Positions 34,454-43,854 of a stretch of DNA of 49,422 bases are shown here, in pieces. The notes below the pieces were generated by a model. That model saw only the letters and a program-made list of their open reading frames with translations, searched no databases and was not told the origin of the DNA. Position numbers and translations under genes: made by a program. Numbering within the stretch: position 1 is the first letter of the stretch; the number at the start of each line of letters is the position of its first letter. The stretch spans positions 1 to 49,422 of the forward strand of contig JAWXBM010000056.1 of NCBI GenBank assembly GCA_034440115.1. Direction: 5' to 3'. The stretch comes from JAWXBM01 sp034440115 (GTDB lineage Bacteria > Pseudomonadota > Gammaproteobacteria > Xanthomonadales > SZUA-36).

Positions 34454-35692
34454 ATGACTGAACGGACCAGCAAGTCACCCCGGCTTTACTACGGCTGGTG
34501 GATTGTGTTGACCGGTGCGGTGGGAATGTCCACCGGGCCGGGTCAATTCGCGTTCGGTGCGCTGGGCCTGTTCATGCTGCCGCTAAATCAGGAATTTGGC
34601 TGGAGCCGGACAGAAATCAGCCTGGCGCTAACCTGCTTTACCATCGCCCTTACTTTTTCAATTCCCTTCATTGGCAAAATGGTTGATCAATACGGCAGCC
34701 GCAAGGTCTTGATTCCGTCCTTTATCGTTTTTGCGATCCTGCTGGCGCTGATCCCGATTCTGGCAGACCGCTTGTGGATCTTGTACCTGCTGTTTATTTT
34801 GATCGGCTCATTGGGCGCCGGCTCCAACTCTTTACCTTACCTGCGCACCATTTCAGCCTGGTTTGACCGCCGCCGCGCGCTGGCTCTGGGCATTGCGATG
34901 GGTGGCAGTGGAACGGGTTACGTGTATGTGCCTCCTGCAGTGCAATACATGATTGACACCCATGGCTGGCGCTCGGCCTATTTTATGCTGGCGGCGGTGA
35001 CGTTGCTGGTTGCGGTCCCACTGGTCTATTTTGTGTTGCGCGAAAAACCGTCAAAAGCGGATAACGAAGGTGTGAATGAACTGGGTACCAATTCACTCAG
35101 CGCAGCACCGGTAGCGCACATTCCGTTGTCGGTCGTGCTTAAACAGCGGCTTTTATGGCAGTTGTTTTTAATTTTTTGCTTGCTTTCCTTCACGCTCTAC
35201 GGCGTGTTGTCACATCTTGTACCCATGCTGAATGATCGTGGAATGTCTGCAGGCAGTGCTGCGCTGGTGATGTCCACATTGGGCGTGGCGTTGGTGGCGT
35301 CCCGCGTGGTCATTGGCTATGTCATGGACCGGTTCTTTGCGCCTTATGTTGCCGTAGCGTGCTTTTTGCTCAGCGCTATTGGTGTGAGCCTGCTGGCCAC
35401 TGGTGCCATTGATTCGTTGGCGTTCTTTGCCGCTGTGTGTATCGGGATCAGCATGGGCGCGGAAATCGATATGCTGGCCTATCTCACTGGACGATATTTC
35501 GGTGTGGCAAATTTTGGACAGGTATACGGCATTCTGTTTACCTCGTTTCTGATTGGCACCTCGGTCGGACCGGTGGCCTACGGTGTGGTTTACGACTTAT
35601 GGGGTTCTTACACCTGGGTGTTGTATGTCAGCGCAGGCCTGATGCTGGTGTCTGCCGGGTTGACTTCGCTGCTTCCGCGCTATTCCAAATAA
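34454..35692 (+). CDS. MFS transporter, monocarboxylate/oxalate-formate-like
   Basis: Inner membrane carrier of 412 residues and about 12 TM segments. The opening YYGWWIVLTGAVGM and the repeated FGWSRTEISLA segment are characteristic of the OFA/monocarboxylate porter branch. The A-loop is GKMVDQYGSRKVL, followed by RTISAWFDRRRALALGIAMGGSGTG. Members carry small organic anions. It follows the LLM gene on the same strand. No clear terminator was found after its stop. Confidence 0.92.
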   Translation: MTERTSKSPRLYYGWWIVLTGAVGMSTGPGQFAFGALGLFMLPLNQEFGWSRTEISLALTCFTIALTFSIPFIGKMVDQYGSRKVLIPSFIVFAILLALIPILADRLWILYLLFILIGSLGAGSNSLPYLRTISAWFDRRRALALGIAMGGSGTGYVYVPPAVQYMIDTHGWRSAYFMLAAVTLLVAVPLVYFVLREKPSKADNEGVNELGTNSLSAAPVAHIPLSVVLKQRLLWQLFLIFCLLSFTLYGVLSHLVPMLNDRGMSAGSAALVMSTLGVALVASRVVIGYVMDRFFAPYVAVACFLLSAIGVSLLATGAIDSLAFFAAVCIGISMGAEIDMLAYLTGRYFGVANFGQVYGILFTSFLIGTSVGPVAYGVVYDLWGSYTWVLYVSAGLMLVSAGLTSLLPRYSK

Positions 35693-36193
35693 CACTTCTG
35701 CGAGATTAAAGGCGTCTCACGCCCGCCCGCGTAGTGCAGGCCACAAATCATGCATTGCCAGGTACGTGAGTGTTCATCATTGAGTGCTCGAGCGGTGCCT
35801 GCAGTCTCAGATGCTTCTGACTTATGTGCTGGCTGGGAACAATCGAAATATCAGAAGTACGCTACGGAGACTTGCTGCTGAGAAACTGTCTCCGGCCGCC
35901 TTTCGTCGACGTCATCTGGAGAATGTTCCGGGTTCCGACTCACGCAATATGCCGTTCGTGACCGAGTTTATGAACTGAGATAATTTAAAGGACCGTTGAT
36001 TGCCATTGACTAGTTCGTTTGAAGTAGCGTGAGCAGAACGCTTAAAAGTAGTTTTAAAACATTTGGTTGTCTGATCTCTGCTCCAGTCAGTAGCCTGATG
36101 CAAAGTTTGTATGGCTTGTCACTTCCCGGTTCTGGTGATATTTTAAGTATAAAATATACTGACTGATCAACAGGAGTTTTGGCCGGTGAATTT
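35693..36193. other. Intergenic region upstream of the octopine-dehydrogenase-like gene
   Basis: A 500-bp stretch between the MFS and octopine-dehydrogenase-family genes. A 64-codon frame at 35784-35978 has no ribosome site and no recognised sequence and is not annotated. The only notable signal is the perfect inverted repeat at 36146-36160. Confidence 0.55.
36146..36160. promoter_or_regulatory. Inverted repeat AGTATA-AAA-TATACT
   Basis: Perfect 6-bp arms separated by AAA, centred about 40 bp upstream of the octopine-dehydrogenase-like ATG and overlapping TATA-rich -10-like sequence. It is unrelated to GTTTA-N4-TAAAC. An operator for a separate regulator is likely; which one is unknown. Confidence 0.5.
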
Positions 36194-37282
36194 ATGGAAA
36201 TAGCAGTACTGGGAGGTGGCCACGGGTGCCACGCTGCAGCAGCCGAGTTATCGGAAAACGGCCACCGGGTGCGTTTTTGGCGTCGTGATGCTGAGGCACT
36301 GTCAGTACTTGCTGAATCCGGATGCATACGTTTGGTGGACTTCAAAGGTGAGCGTGATGTGCCTATCCCCTTGATCACCAGCGATTTGAAAGTTGCGGTT
36401 TCAGGTGCCAAGCTGATCGTCATACCCCTGCCTTCAACAACACATGCGAGTCTGGCTAATCAACTGGCGCCTCACCTGGCCGATGGGCAGGTAATCTACC
36501 TGCCACCCGGCACTTTCGGCAGTTATATTTTCTTAAAAGCAGTTCAACAGGCGGGTGCCCGAGCGGAAGTGTCTGCGGCTGAGACAGGCACCCTACCGTA
36601 CTTGGCGCGCAAACATGGGGCCAATCGGGTCGTGGTATCTGGCTATGGCAAACGTCTGCCCACCGGTGTATTTCCTGTCCGCAATAGCGAGCACGCTTGG
36701 TCAGTGATTTCACAAGCCTATCCTGCAATGGAAAAATGCGAAGATGCATTGTCCGGCGCACTGATGAACGCCGGCGGCATCATCCATCCGCCGCTGATCA
36801 TGATGAATGCCGGCCCGTTGGAGCACTTTGATCATTGGGATATACACAACGAAGGAACCCAGCCTTCAATACGGCGGGTTACCGATGCCCTGGATGCAGA
36901 GCGCATCGCTTTGCGAGTGGCGCTGGGGTACAACGCACCACATTTTCCACTGGCTGACCATTACGCCAAGGAGGGCGACGAGTGGATGTATGGCCGCGGC
37001 GCCCATGAAAAGCTGACAGACTCCGGAGACTGGCGCGAGCACATCGTACTCACCGAGCACCGTTATATGCTGGAAGATACCCGCTACGGTTTGTCCCTGC
37101 TCGTTTCGCTGGGGAAGTGGTTGAACGTTCCAACACCTGTTGCTGCCGGCTTTCTGTCCATTGCTTCAGCCATCGTAGGTCGTGACCTTTATCAGGAAGG
37201 CCGGACCCTGGAATCTCTGGGTCTGGATAAACTGAGCCGCAGCCAGATGCATGACTTACTGCAAAACGGGTGGGCAGTGTGA
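36194..37282 (+). CDS. NAD(P)-dependent octopine/opine dehydrogenase-family protein
   Basis: Protein of 362 residues from the ATG at 36194; a TTG at 36179 is too close to the AGGAG to be preferred. The Rossmann segment EIAVLGGGHGCHAAAAELSENGHRVRFW is followed by IPLPSTTH. The C-terminal catalytic domain contains NAGGIIHPPLIMMNAG and LTEHRYMLEDTRYGLSLLVSLGKWLNVPTP, which match the octopine/nopaline dehydrogenase domain. Such enzymes form or oxidise N-carboxyalkyl amino acids; related proteins act on other metabolites. It overlaps the next gene by four bases. Chemistry on an opine or a hydroxy acid is plausible; the substrate is unknown. Confidence 0.9.
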   Translation: MEIAVLGGGHGCHAAAAELSENGHRVRFWRRDAEALSVLAESGCIRLVDFKGERDVPIPLITSDLKVAVSGAKLIVIPLPSTTHASLANQLAPHLADGQVIYLPPGTFGSYIFLKAVQQAGARAEVSAAETGTLPYLARKHGANRVVVSGYGKRLPTGVFPVRNSEHAWSVISQAYPAMEKCEDALSGALMNAGGIIHPPLIMMNAGPLEHFDHWDIHNEGTQPSIRRVTDALDAERIALRVALGYNAPHFPLADHYAKEGDEWMYGRGAHEKLTDSGDWREHIVLTEHRYMLEDTRYGLSLLVSLGKWLNVPTPVAAGFLSIASAIVGRDLYQEGRTLESLGLDKLSRSQMHDLLQNGWAV

Positions 37283-38295
37283 ATCCTTTACCCAGCTCAG
37301 TTGGACTTCTGGGTGCCGGGCGCATGGGCAGAGGAATTGCACTGTCCTTTTCCCTGGCGGGTGTACGCACCGTTCTACTGGATATGAAAGACAGAACGAA
37401 GGAGCAGTTCGAAGCCATGGCTGCGGACATCCATAGCGAATTACGAGTTGAGCTGGGCCACATGGCCGAAGTGGGGTTATTTGCCAGTGAGCATGCTGAA
37501 ACCATTGCCAAGCGCATTTCAGTGGTATCTCTGGGCGAGGCTGTCGCAGCTGTAAAAGGCATTCCGCTGTTTTTCGAAGGCGTGCCTGAAGTGCTGACTG
37601 TAAAAAAAACCTGTTTGCAATGGGCCTCCCGACATGTGGCGGCGGATGCCATTATTGCTTCAACCACCTCCACCATACTGGTCGATGATCTGCTCGGTTT
37701 TGTGAGCAACCCGCAACGGTTCGTAAATGCACATTGGTTGAACCCGGCCTATTTGATGCCTCTGGTGGAAGTCAGTCGCAGCGATTTGACTTCCAGTGAT
37801 ACTCTAGATCGTCTGCTTGGTTGGCTCAAAGCCATTGGCAAGGTGCCGGTATGTATGAAGGCTTCACCGGGCTACATCGTGCCGCGAATTCAGGCTTTGG
37901 CGATGAACGAGGCTGCCCGCATGGTTGAAGAAGGTGTGGCCAGCGCTGAAGATATCGATAAGGCCATCAAGGTTGGGTTCGGCATTCGCTTTGCAACCCT
38001 GGGTCTGGTGGAGTTCATAGACTGGGGGGGCGGAGATATTCTGTATCATGCCAGCCGTTACCTGTCTGAGACGCTGGACAAGGACAGATTCAAAACCCCG
38101 CAAAATGTTGAAGACAATATGAAAAGCGGGCGCAACGGCTTAAGGGATGGCATAGGCTTTTATGATTTTCGTAATATGGACGTGCCCGCTTATCGCAAAG
38201 CCCGATTGTCTGAGTTTGTGGGTATTTTGAAACACTTGGATCTTATGCCCACGACTGCGGTGCAATTGGACACCACGGTAGAAAAGGCTGTATAA
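37279..38295 (+). CDS. 3-hydroxyacyl-CoA dehydrogenase-family oxidoreductase
   Basis: Rossmann enzyme of 338 residues. It starts with GTG at 37279, whose GTGA overlaps the upstream stop; a GTG at 37270 is an alternative. GLLGAGRMGRGIALSF is the NAD motif. STTSTILVDDLLGFV, then FVNAHWLNPAYLMPLVEVS (with the catalytic His) and PGYIVPRIQALAMNEAARMVEEGVASAEDIDKAIKVGFGIRFATLGLVEFIDWGG belong to the 3HCDH family. No thiolase or crotonase is nearby. That favours relatives acting on free hydroxy acids, such as carnitine or L-gulonate dehydrogenase, over beta-oxidation. It is translationally coupled to the octopine-dehydrogenase-like gene. Confidence 0.92.
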   Translation: MNPLPSSVGLLGAGRMGRGIALSFSLAGVRTVLLDMKDRTKEQFEAMAADIHSELRVELGHMAEVGLFASEHAETIAKRISVVSLGEAVAAVKGIPLFFEGVPEVLTVKKTCLQWASRHVAADAIIASTTSTILVDDLLGFVSNPQRFVNAHWLNPAYLMPLVEVSRSDLTSSDTLDRLLGWLKAIGKVPVCMKASPGYIVPRIQALAMNEAARMVEEGVASAEDIDKAIKVGFGIRFATLGLVEFIDWGGGDILYHASRYLSETLDKDRFKTPQNVEDNMKSGRNGLRDGIGFYDFRNMDVPAYRKARLSEFVGILKHLDLMPTTAVQLDTTVEKAV

Positions 38296-39599
38296 GGCAC
38301 TCACCGCAAACGCTACATTGTTGAACTGTTATGTCAGAAACCAAGCTAATCAGCGAAAAAGAATCAGGCGGTTGGACACAAACATTCTTGGAATTTCAAT
38401 CGACTTTGCGACGTTTACTGGGCAACTAATGACACGCAACAGCCGATTCAGTGGTACCTTGCAAGCCGGGATAGCCGATTACGGTGTCGCTTGCCTATAG
38501 AATATCCAAAGGCGTTTCTGTTCAAGTCGGCACCTAACACGGCCTTGAACCAAACCGCCAGTTACGAATACCGATTTGCCAAGCCAATGGAGAACAATGC
38601 AGCTTCAGGCAGCCTTAGAGAGCGCTCATTTTGAGAACTTCCATTTTCGTTAGAAGCATTTCTTCAAGAGCTTTTTATTGATTGCAGACTGGCTGCTTCA
38701 GCGGATCGAGTTTTCTGAGTGTTTCAAAGCCCGAGCCCTGCCTTGCAAGCATAACTTGCCTGTGGTGGTGGCTTTCGTCGTAACAATGTTTTCTTGGCTG
38801 TTACACGATTGGCCAAGGCGCAGCTCATAAACAACCAACTGGCGTTTTTATCAAGACCCCGATGACGCCCCTTGTTAAAGCTGAAATGATGTCCCAATTG
38901 AACCTCACCTTTGACCCGGAACTCGGGCCAGTATTCCTCGCTGACCCGGCAGCGCAAGGTCACTTCGGGCCGGTGGCTCCAGCATTCAGGCGGGTGAGGG
39001 AGGATCAGCGCTGAGAAAGTAGCCACGGATGCTGTAGACGAAGTGATAGGTACTGTTCACTACCTGACCCGCATCGGTCATTGTCGAAAACGAAAAATCC
39101 TGACTTTGCGTAAACATGCTTTGCGGTGTCAGCCCGATGAGCATCTGGTGCGCCCCGTGGCGCGGTAGGTCATCTGGGCCACGCTCCCGGCCCCAACTTC
39201 TTCTTGTAAACGTTCAGGTTGCCGTCATAATGACGGGCAGACCTTCTGATAGCCGCGCTGGTCGGCTTCCTCCATCACGTCGACGTGATAGATTGGTGCG
39301 AAGAACTCGTCCAGGCAGTGCAACGTCATCAGGCAGCGAAGCAGTCACCGTACAACAATCTTGGCGATCGCTTTTCATCTGAACCCATTGGCTGTTATCC
39401 TAGCGGGAATTTCCAGTTGCCGTGCGTCTGCCGTGAGGTAACGTTTGCGCTTTGGGTGCCAGTCACTCGATGTCTGAGCCTGCTTGATGCTCCCACATTC
39501 AGCGGTACACCGATGACTATGATCGATACTGCCAAAGCCTGGCCGACTCAAAGACGAGGCCTTCTGGACATTTTTCAATCCACAGCAAAAGGCTCCAAC
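38296..39599. pseudogene. Decayed 1.3-kb region with reading-frame fragments, unidentified
   Basis: No intact gene with a ribosome site fits this stretch. On the minus strand between about 39330 and 39020, successive frames carry protein-like fragments interrupted by frameshifts and stops. One contains CLDEFFAPIYHVDVMEEADQ; the next, shifted by one base, HYDGNLNVYKKKLGPGAW; a third, QVVNSTYHFVYSIRGYF. They read like remnants of one former gene that I cannot name. The segment 38300-38700 shows nothing. A small 100-codon minus-strand frame at 38724-39026 may belong to the same relic. Confidence 0.35.
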
Positions 39600-40628
39600 A
39601 TGAGTAGAGTAATTTTTCGGCATGAAATGCGCTTCATCATCGCGGCTATCCTGGCCGCGTTTGTACCTGGTCTTCATGCCGAACAAGTCGCGCCGTCACA
39701 TCAAAACACACTGCAGCCTGGACAAAATATCGCCAACTATCTGCAACTTCAATTCGACCAACCATATACGCTGCAGAAACTTTCGGACAATACTTACTGG
39801 GTTTCCACGAATTTCTATAGCTCGCTGTTCTACGTAGGTAAAGATGGTGTGCTGTTATTTGACCCACTGGGAACGCGACAAGCCGTTCAGGTTTTACAAG
39901 CTATCAGTGATGTTACAGATCTTCCTGTGACTGCCTTGGTTTATTCACACAGCCATCAGGATCATATCGGCGGAGCGAACGTCATTAAAGATGCTGCCAG
40001 CAAACGAAACCTGGAGTTACGCATCATTGCAACCGACAAAACCGCCAATCAGCTGAAACGCTTTACCAAAACGGACGTTCCACCCGTCACTGAGGTTATC
40101 AGCTCCCCTGCTGGTGAGTTCAAATTTGAAAACCTGATCGTGCAGGTGACCACTCCTGAATTGTTTTTGCATTCACTCGATAGTTCGCTTTTCTATCTGC
40201 CGGCTGAGAGAGTGATCAATATCGTGGATGTTGTGGAGCCTGATGACTTGCCTTTTACCAAATTCGGCGGGGTTATCGACATCAAATCATACCGGGACTC
40301 CATGAATGAGCTTCTGGCCATGGAGTGGGATTTCCTGAACGGAGGTCACTTCAACGTTGGCACTAAGGATACGATCAGAGGATTTCTGGCTTATCTGGAT
40401 GATGTCGAAGCAGCCGTTGACACCGCTCTGAGCCAAAGCAAGCCATTTTATGAATACGTCAATCCTGAAACTTCGGTTGTGAGCTGGTTAGTCCAGCGCA
40501 AAGCGGATGTTACAAACGACGCCCGCAAAATTCTCGAACCCAAATATGGGCACTTTGCCAGCTTCGATGATGTTGTGGACAGCCACATCAGCGAAGTTTA
40601 TCAGCAAAGATTTCATCACAATGAATAA
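39600..40628 (+). CDS. Exported metallo-beta-lactamase-fold hydrolase
   Basis: Zinc hydrolase of 342 residues from the ATG at 39600 (39627 is an alternative). The signal peptide ends VPGLHAEQ, giving periplasmic location. The motif HSHQDHIGG (117-125) is the HxHxDH metal site; HSLDSSLFYLPAERVINIVDVV supplies the third His and the bridging Asp region; NGGHFNVGT supplies the last His. The frame is open upstream to 39285 through the decayed region, but that part is not conserved-looking. The role is hydrolysis of an ester or lactone-type bond; the substrate is unknown. It converges on the Lrp gene. Confidence 0.88.
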   Translation: MSRVIFRHEMRFIIAAILAAFVPGLHAEQVAPSHQNTLQPGQNIANYLQLQFDQPYTLQKLSDNTYWVSTNFYSSLFYVGKDGVLLFDPLGTRQAVQVLQAISDVTDLPVTALVYSHSHQDHIGGANVIKDAASKRNLELRIIATDKTANQLKRFTKTDVPPVTEVISSPAGEFKFENLIVQVTTPELFLHSLDSSLFYLPAERVINIVDVVEPDDLPFTKFGGVIDIKSYRDSMNELLAMEWDFLNGGHFNVGTKDTIRGFLAYLDDVEAAVDTALSQSKPFYEYVNPETSVVSWLVQRKADVTNDARKILEPKYGHFASFDDVVDSHISEVYQQRFHHNE

Positions 40629-40674
40629 CAATTTTTCAGTAGCGGATTCAAAAATTTACTTACTCTGACACGGG

Positions 40675-41133
40675 TCAGGCATATTCGAGAGGCAAGGCGG
40701 TGGTGTACTTGATGCTCTCCATCGCAAAACTAGAGCTGACGTCACTGATTTCAACCTGTTTGATTAACCGCTTGTAAAACCTGTCATAGGCGGCAATATC
40801 GGGAACAACTACTCGCAACAAATAATCGATATCTCCGCTCATTCGATAAAACTCCATGACTTCTGGCATGGCGGATACTGTCTTTGCAAAATTGTCTAAC
40901 CATTTTTCGGTGTGCTGATTAGTTCTGATCGAAACAAATACGTCAACACCTACATTAAGCTTTCCCCGGTCCAGCACAGCAACACGAGATTTAATGACGC
41001 CCGCTTTTTCCAGAAGCCGAATCCGGCGCCAGCATGGTGTGGTGCTCAGGCCAATTCGTTCTGCAATGGTTGCGGTGCTGAGAGTCACATCCTGCTGCAA
41101 GCACTGCAGGATGCTTTTATCAATGCTATCCAT
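40675..41133 (-). CDS. Lrp/AsnC-family transcriptional regulator
   Basis: Regulator of 152 residues. The N-terminal helix-turn-helix is DSIDKSILQCLQQDVTLSTATIAERIGLSTTPCWRRIRLLEKAGVI, and the RAM ligand-binding domain (about 70-150) includes VMEFYRMSGDIDYLLRVVVPDIAAYDRFY. GGGAG precedes the ATG. It is divergent from TonB receptor 3 across a 292-bp A/T-rich region that holds three copies of a 7-bp half-site. Control of that receptor in response to an amino acid-like ligand is the natural hypothesis. Confidence 0.95.
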   Translation of the reverse strand: MDSIDKSILQCLQQDVTLSTATIAERIGLSTTPCWRRIRLLEKAGVIKSRVAVLDRGKLNVGVDVFVSIRTNQHTEKWLDNFAKTVSAMPEVMEFYRMSGDIDYLLRVVVPDIAAYDRFYKRLIKQVEISDVSSSFAMESIKYTTALPLEYA

Positions 41134-41289
41134 ATCGACGTTCTCCCATTGCTGATGAAGCTTTTAGGTTCGGGCTGCGCGCAACTCCTTTATGAACGCA
41201 AGAACGGCTCACTAGCTAAAATAAAGGTAAAAGCCAAACTTAGTCGCTGCGCCAAACTAGTATATTAGAACATGCATGCTAAGCTATTG

Positions 41290-41341
41290 GCAAAGTCTAG
41301 TTTACTTTGCTAGAAAAGACGACATTTTTAGGTTACTTTGC
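41290..41341. promoter_or_regulatory. Candidate Lrp operator: three ACTTTGC half-sites
   Basis: GCAAAGT (41290-41296) and ACTTTGC (41304-41310) form a perfect inverted repeat with a 7-bp spacer. A third ACTTTGC lies at 41335-41341, 31 bp from the second, which is three helical turns. Two copies are preceded by GTTTA or GTTA. This arrangement suits an Lrp-type oligomer and sits 85-135 bp upstream of TonB receptor 3. Confidence 0.5.
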
Positions 41342-41425
41342 AATTAGTCATTTCATTGAATGAGTTAAAATAGATTAGAAAATGCGGTACTCCGATTGAC
41401 CAAACTAAAGGCGAAGAGCACGATT

Positions 41426-43711
41426 ATGAACAAACATCACGGATTTTTTGCCATCTTGCTGCTTGCATTTCAAAGTAGCGCTGTAATTGCGCAGGGTGTC
41501 CTGGAAGAGATTCTCGTGACTGCAACCAAACGCGAGATGAACCTGCAGGACGTACCCCTGTCCATTGAAGTTGCAACGGGGGAACACATCGAGAATTTTC
41601 GCATCGTCGATCTGACCGACCTGTCTGCTTCAATTCCGAACTTTACGGTCGGCGAGAACCTAACCATGCAGTCAATTACGATGCGCGGTTTCGGTTCTGG
41701 TCAGGAACGCAGTTTCGAACAATCTGTCGGAATGTTCATCGACGGGATTTACATGCCCAGGGGACGACAGTATCGCGGGCCGTTCCTCGATATAGAACGC
41801 GTGGAAGTAGTGAGAGGTCCGCAGGCTGTATTGTTCGGTCTCAACTCCACTGCAGGCGCAGTCAGTATTGTGAATCGACGGACTCGTCCGGGGGATGCTT
41901 TTACTGCTGATTTGACAGCCGACTATGAGCTTGAGTACGGCGGCCCGAGCGCTACTGTCGTCATGGGTGGTTCGCCGCACGAAACCCTGGGTCTTCGCAT
42001 CGCTGCTCAAGTTACTGAAAGGGAGGGTTTTTTCGAAAATGCTACCAGTGGTCGCGATGAGCAGGATATGAGTCAGCAAGTTCTGCGCATCAGCGGCATC
42101 TGGGAGCCCAGCGACAAAGTAAGCGTTGACGCAAAATATGAGTATGCAAGTTACGACGTCGATGACACCCCGGGCGAGGCATTTGGCACGCCAGCGACAA
42201 ATTCGTTTGAGCCCAATGATGGCGTTCTCAATTGGAGAAATTCGCCGGATCTGGCGTTGATTACAGCGTATGGCGATCATGCATTTCGCTCAGGAAATGA
42301 GGCGGGCGTATTTGCCGAGTCGCATAACCTTTCCGCCAAAGTCGACATAGCCATTGGAGAAAACACACTGACCCTGCTGGGAGGTTATACCGAGCTGGAC
42401 TATGACATGGTACTTGATGTCGATCGGAGCCCCGTTCCGTTTCTCGCAGGTGCGATTGAAGAAAGCTACGACCAAACCAGCTTCGAGGCGCGTTTTGAGT
42501 CAGCCACTGGGGGTCGTTTTGAATATCTTGTCGGCGCGTATTATCAGGAAAGCCAACTCTATAATGCGAATATTACCATCCAGAATCTTGCAGCCAGGAG
42601 ACTCCCATTCCCGCCTGGTAACAATACCTCATACTATGATCTGGACTCAGATTTGTGGTCAACATATGCTCAGGGCACCTACAACTTTCATGAGCGGGCT
42701 CGTGTAACAGCTGGCCTCCGCTACGTGGATGAGAGCAAATCTGTCGAGCGAAATCGACTCTGTGGAGTATATCTCCCGGATGTTGGATTCGTGCCAAGCA
42801 TCGGCACACCCCCTAATGCGAGTTGTCCCAATGCATTGTCTTCAAACGGTTTTATGGCTGATCGCAGTTCGGAACACTGGATGCCTGAGATTATCGGGCA
42901 GTGGGATGTGGATGAGAACAACATGTTTTACGCCAAGTGGGCCAGCAGTGATAAAGGCGGTGGATTTGCCAGTGATACGAACATCGGTCCCAATGGCGTC
43001 GAATTCGATGACGAAAGTGCTACGGGTTATGAAGTAGGACTGAAGTCAACGGTTGCAGATGGCAGAGGGCAGCTCAATCTCGCTTTTTTCTACACCGAGT
43101 TCGATGACCTTCAAGTCAAAACAAGCGCAACCGTCAACCTGCCGAATGGTGGTGTGACTTTTGCACCCATCGTAGGTAACGCCGCGAAGGCAAGCTCAGA
43201 GGGTGTCGAGATTAACGGCACTTGGGCCGTTACTGAAGCTCTGACCATGGGCGCATCTTTTGCAATCCTGAATGCACAATATGACGAATTTAATCGTTCA
43301 AGCTGCAACTCTGCTAACGCAGCTACTGCCGATCCTGTCTCCCGCCTTTGCGACCTTGGTGGTCAGGAATTGCCTTACGCTCCGGATTGGTCAGGTAATG
43401 TATTTGCTGATTTTGAGCAGCCAATCAACAGCGCGTTGGTGTTCAAATCCGGAGTGCAAGTATCCTTCAGCGATGAGTACTTCACCAATCCTACACTCGA
43501 TCCGATTGGACTCCAGGACGGATGGACACGGGTTGATTTGAGACTGGGTGTTGCAGCAGCCGATGATCTCTGGAGCGTGATGCTGATCGGTCGCAATATT
43601 ACTGATGAAGCGGTTTTGGGAGGCTCCACGACCTTACTCGGTTACGCAGTTGGTTATCTCGAGCCGCCCCGGACTGTGCTGATTGAAGGGCGTTACCGGT
43701 TCGGTAAGTGA
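41426..43711 (+). CDS. TonB-dependent outer membrane receptor 3
   Basis: Receptor of 761 residues from the ATG at 41426; an upstream TTG adds 10 residues and is less likely. The signal peptide ends SAVIAQ, followed by LEEILVTATKREMNLQDVPLSIEV. The plug has ITMRGFGSG and VEVVRGPQAVLFGLNSTAGAVSIVNRR. The barrel ends in the aromatic-containing ILIEGRYRFGK region. It differs clearly from receptors 1 and 2: it has FGLNSTAG in place of GRNAVGG and a looser plug. It is probably controlled by the divergent Lrp protein. The next two genes encode envelope proteins and may belong to the same response. Confidence 0.95.
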   Translation: MNKHHGFFAILLLAFQSSAVIAQGVLEEILVTATKREMNLQDVPLSIEVATGEHIENFRIVDLTDLSASIPNFTVGENLTMQSITMRGFGSGQERSFEQSVGMFIDGIYMPRGRQYRGPFLDIERVEVVRGPQAVLFGLNSTAGAVSIVNRRTRPGDAFTADLTADYELEYGGPSATVVMGGSPHETLGLRIAAQVTEREGFFENATSGRDEQDMSQQVLRISGIWEPSDKVSVDAKYEYASYDVDDTPGEAFGTPATNSFEPNDGVLNWRNSPDLALITAYGDHAFRSGNEAGVFAESHNLSAKVDIAIGENTLTLLGGYTELDYDMVLDVDRSPVPFLAGAIEESYDQTSFEARFESATGGRFEYLVGAYYQESQLYNANITIQNLAARRLPFPPGNNTSYYDLDSDLWSTYAQGTYNFHERARVTAGLRYVDESKSVERNRLCGVYLPDVGFVPSIGTPPNASCPNALSSNGFMADRSSEHWMPEIIGQWDVDENNMFYAKWASSDKGGGFASDTNIGPNGVEFDDESATGYEVGLKSTVADGRGQLNLAFFYTEFDDLQVKTSATVNLPNGGVTFAPIVGNAAKASSEGVEINGTWAVTEALTMGASFAILNAQYDEFNRSSCNSANAATADPVSRLCDLGGQELPYAPDWSGNVFADFEQPINSALVFKSGVQVSFSDEYFTNPTLDPIGLQDGWTRVDLRLGVAAADDLWSVMLIGRNITDEAVLGGSTTLLGYAVGYLEPPRTVLIEGRYRFGK

Positions 43712-43854
43712 AATTGAATGTGGCAGCCAACACTAGGGGCCGCAATCGCCTGGAAATTTTAGGCGTCAGAACCATTTTTTATCGAGGCGGTACGATTCCG
43801 CTTTAGAAGCATCAATTTTGACAAGTTAACAAGGTTAACCAGAGAGGATGGAAA

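Noticed and set aside
35784..35978. 64-codon frame downstream of the MFS gene
   Set aside because: No ribosome site, no recognisable sequence, and composition unlike the neighbouring genes.
39285..39599. N-terminal extension of the MBL-fold protein
   Set aside because: It runs through decayed sequence; the signal peptide begins at the Met at 39600 or 39627.
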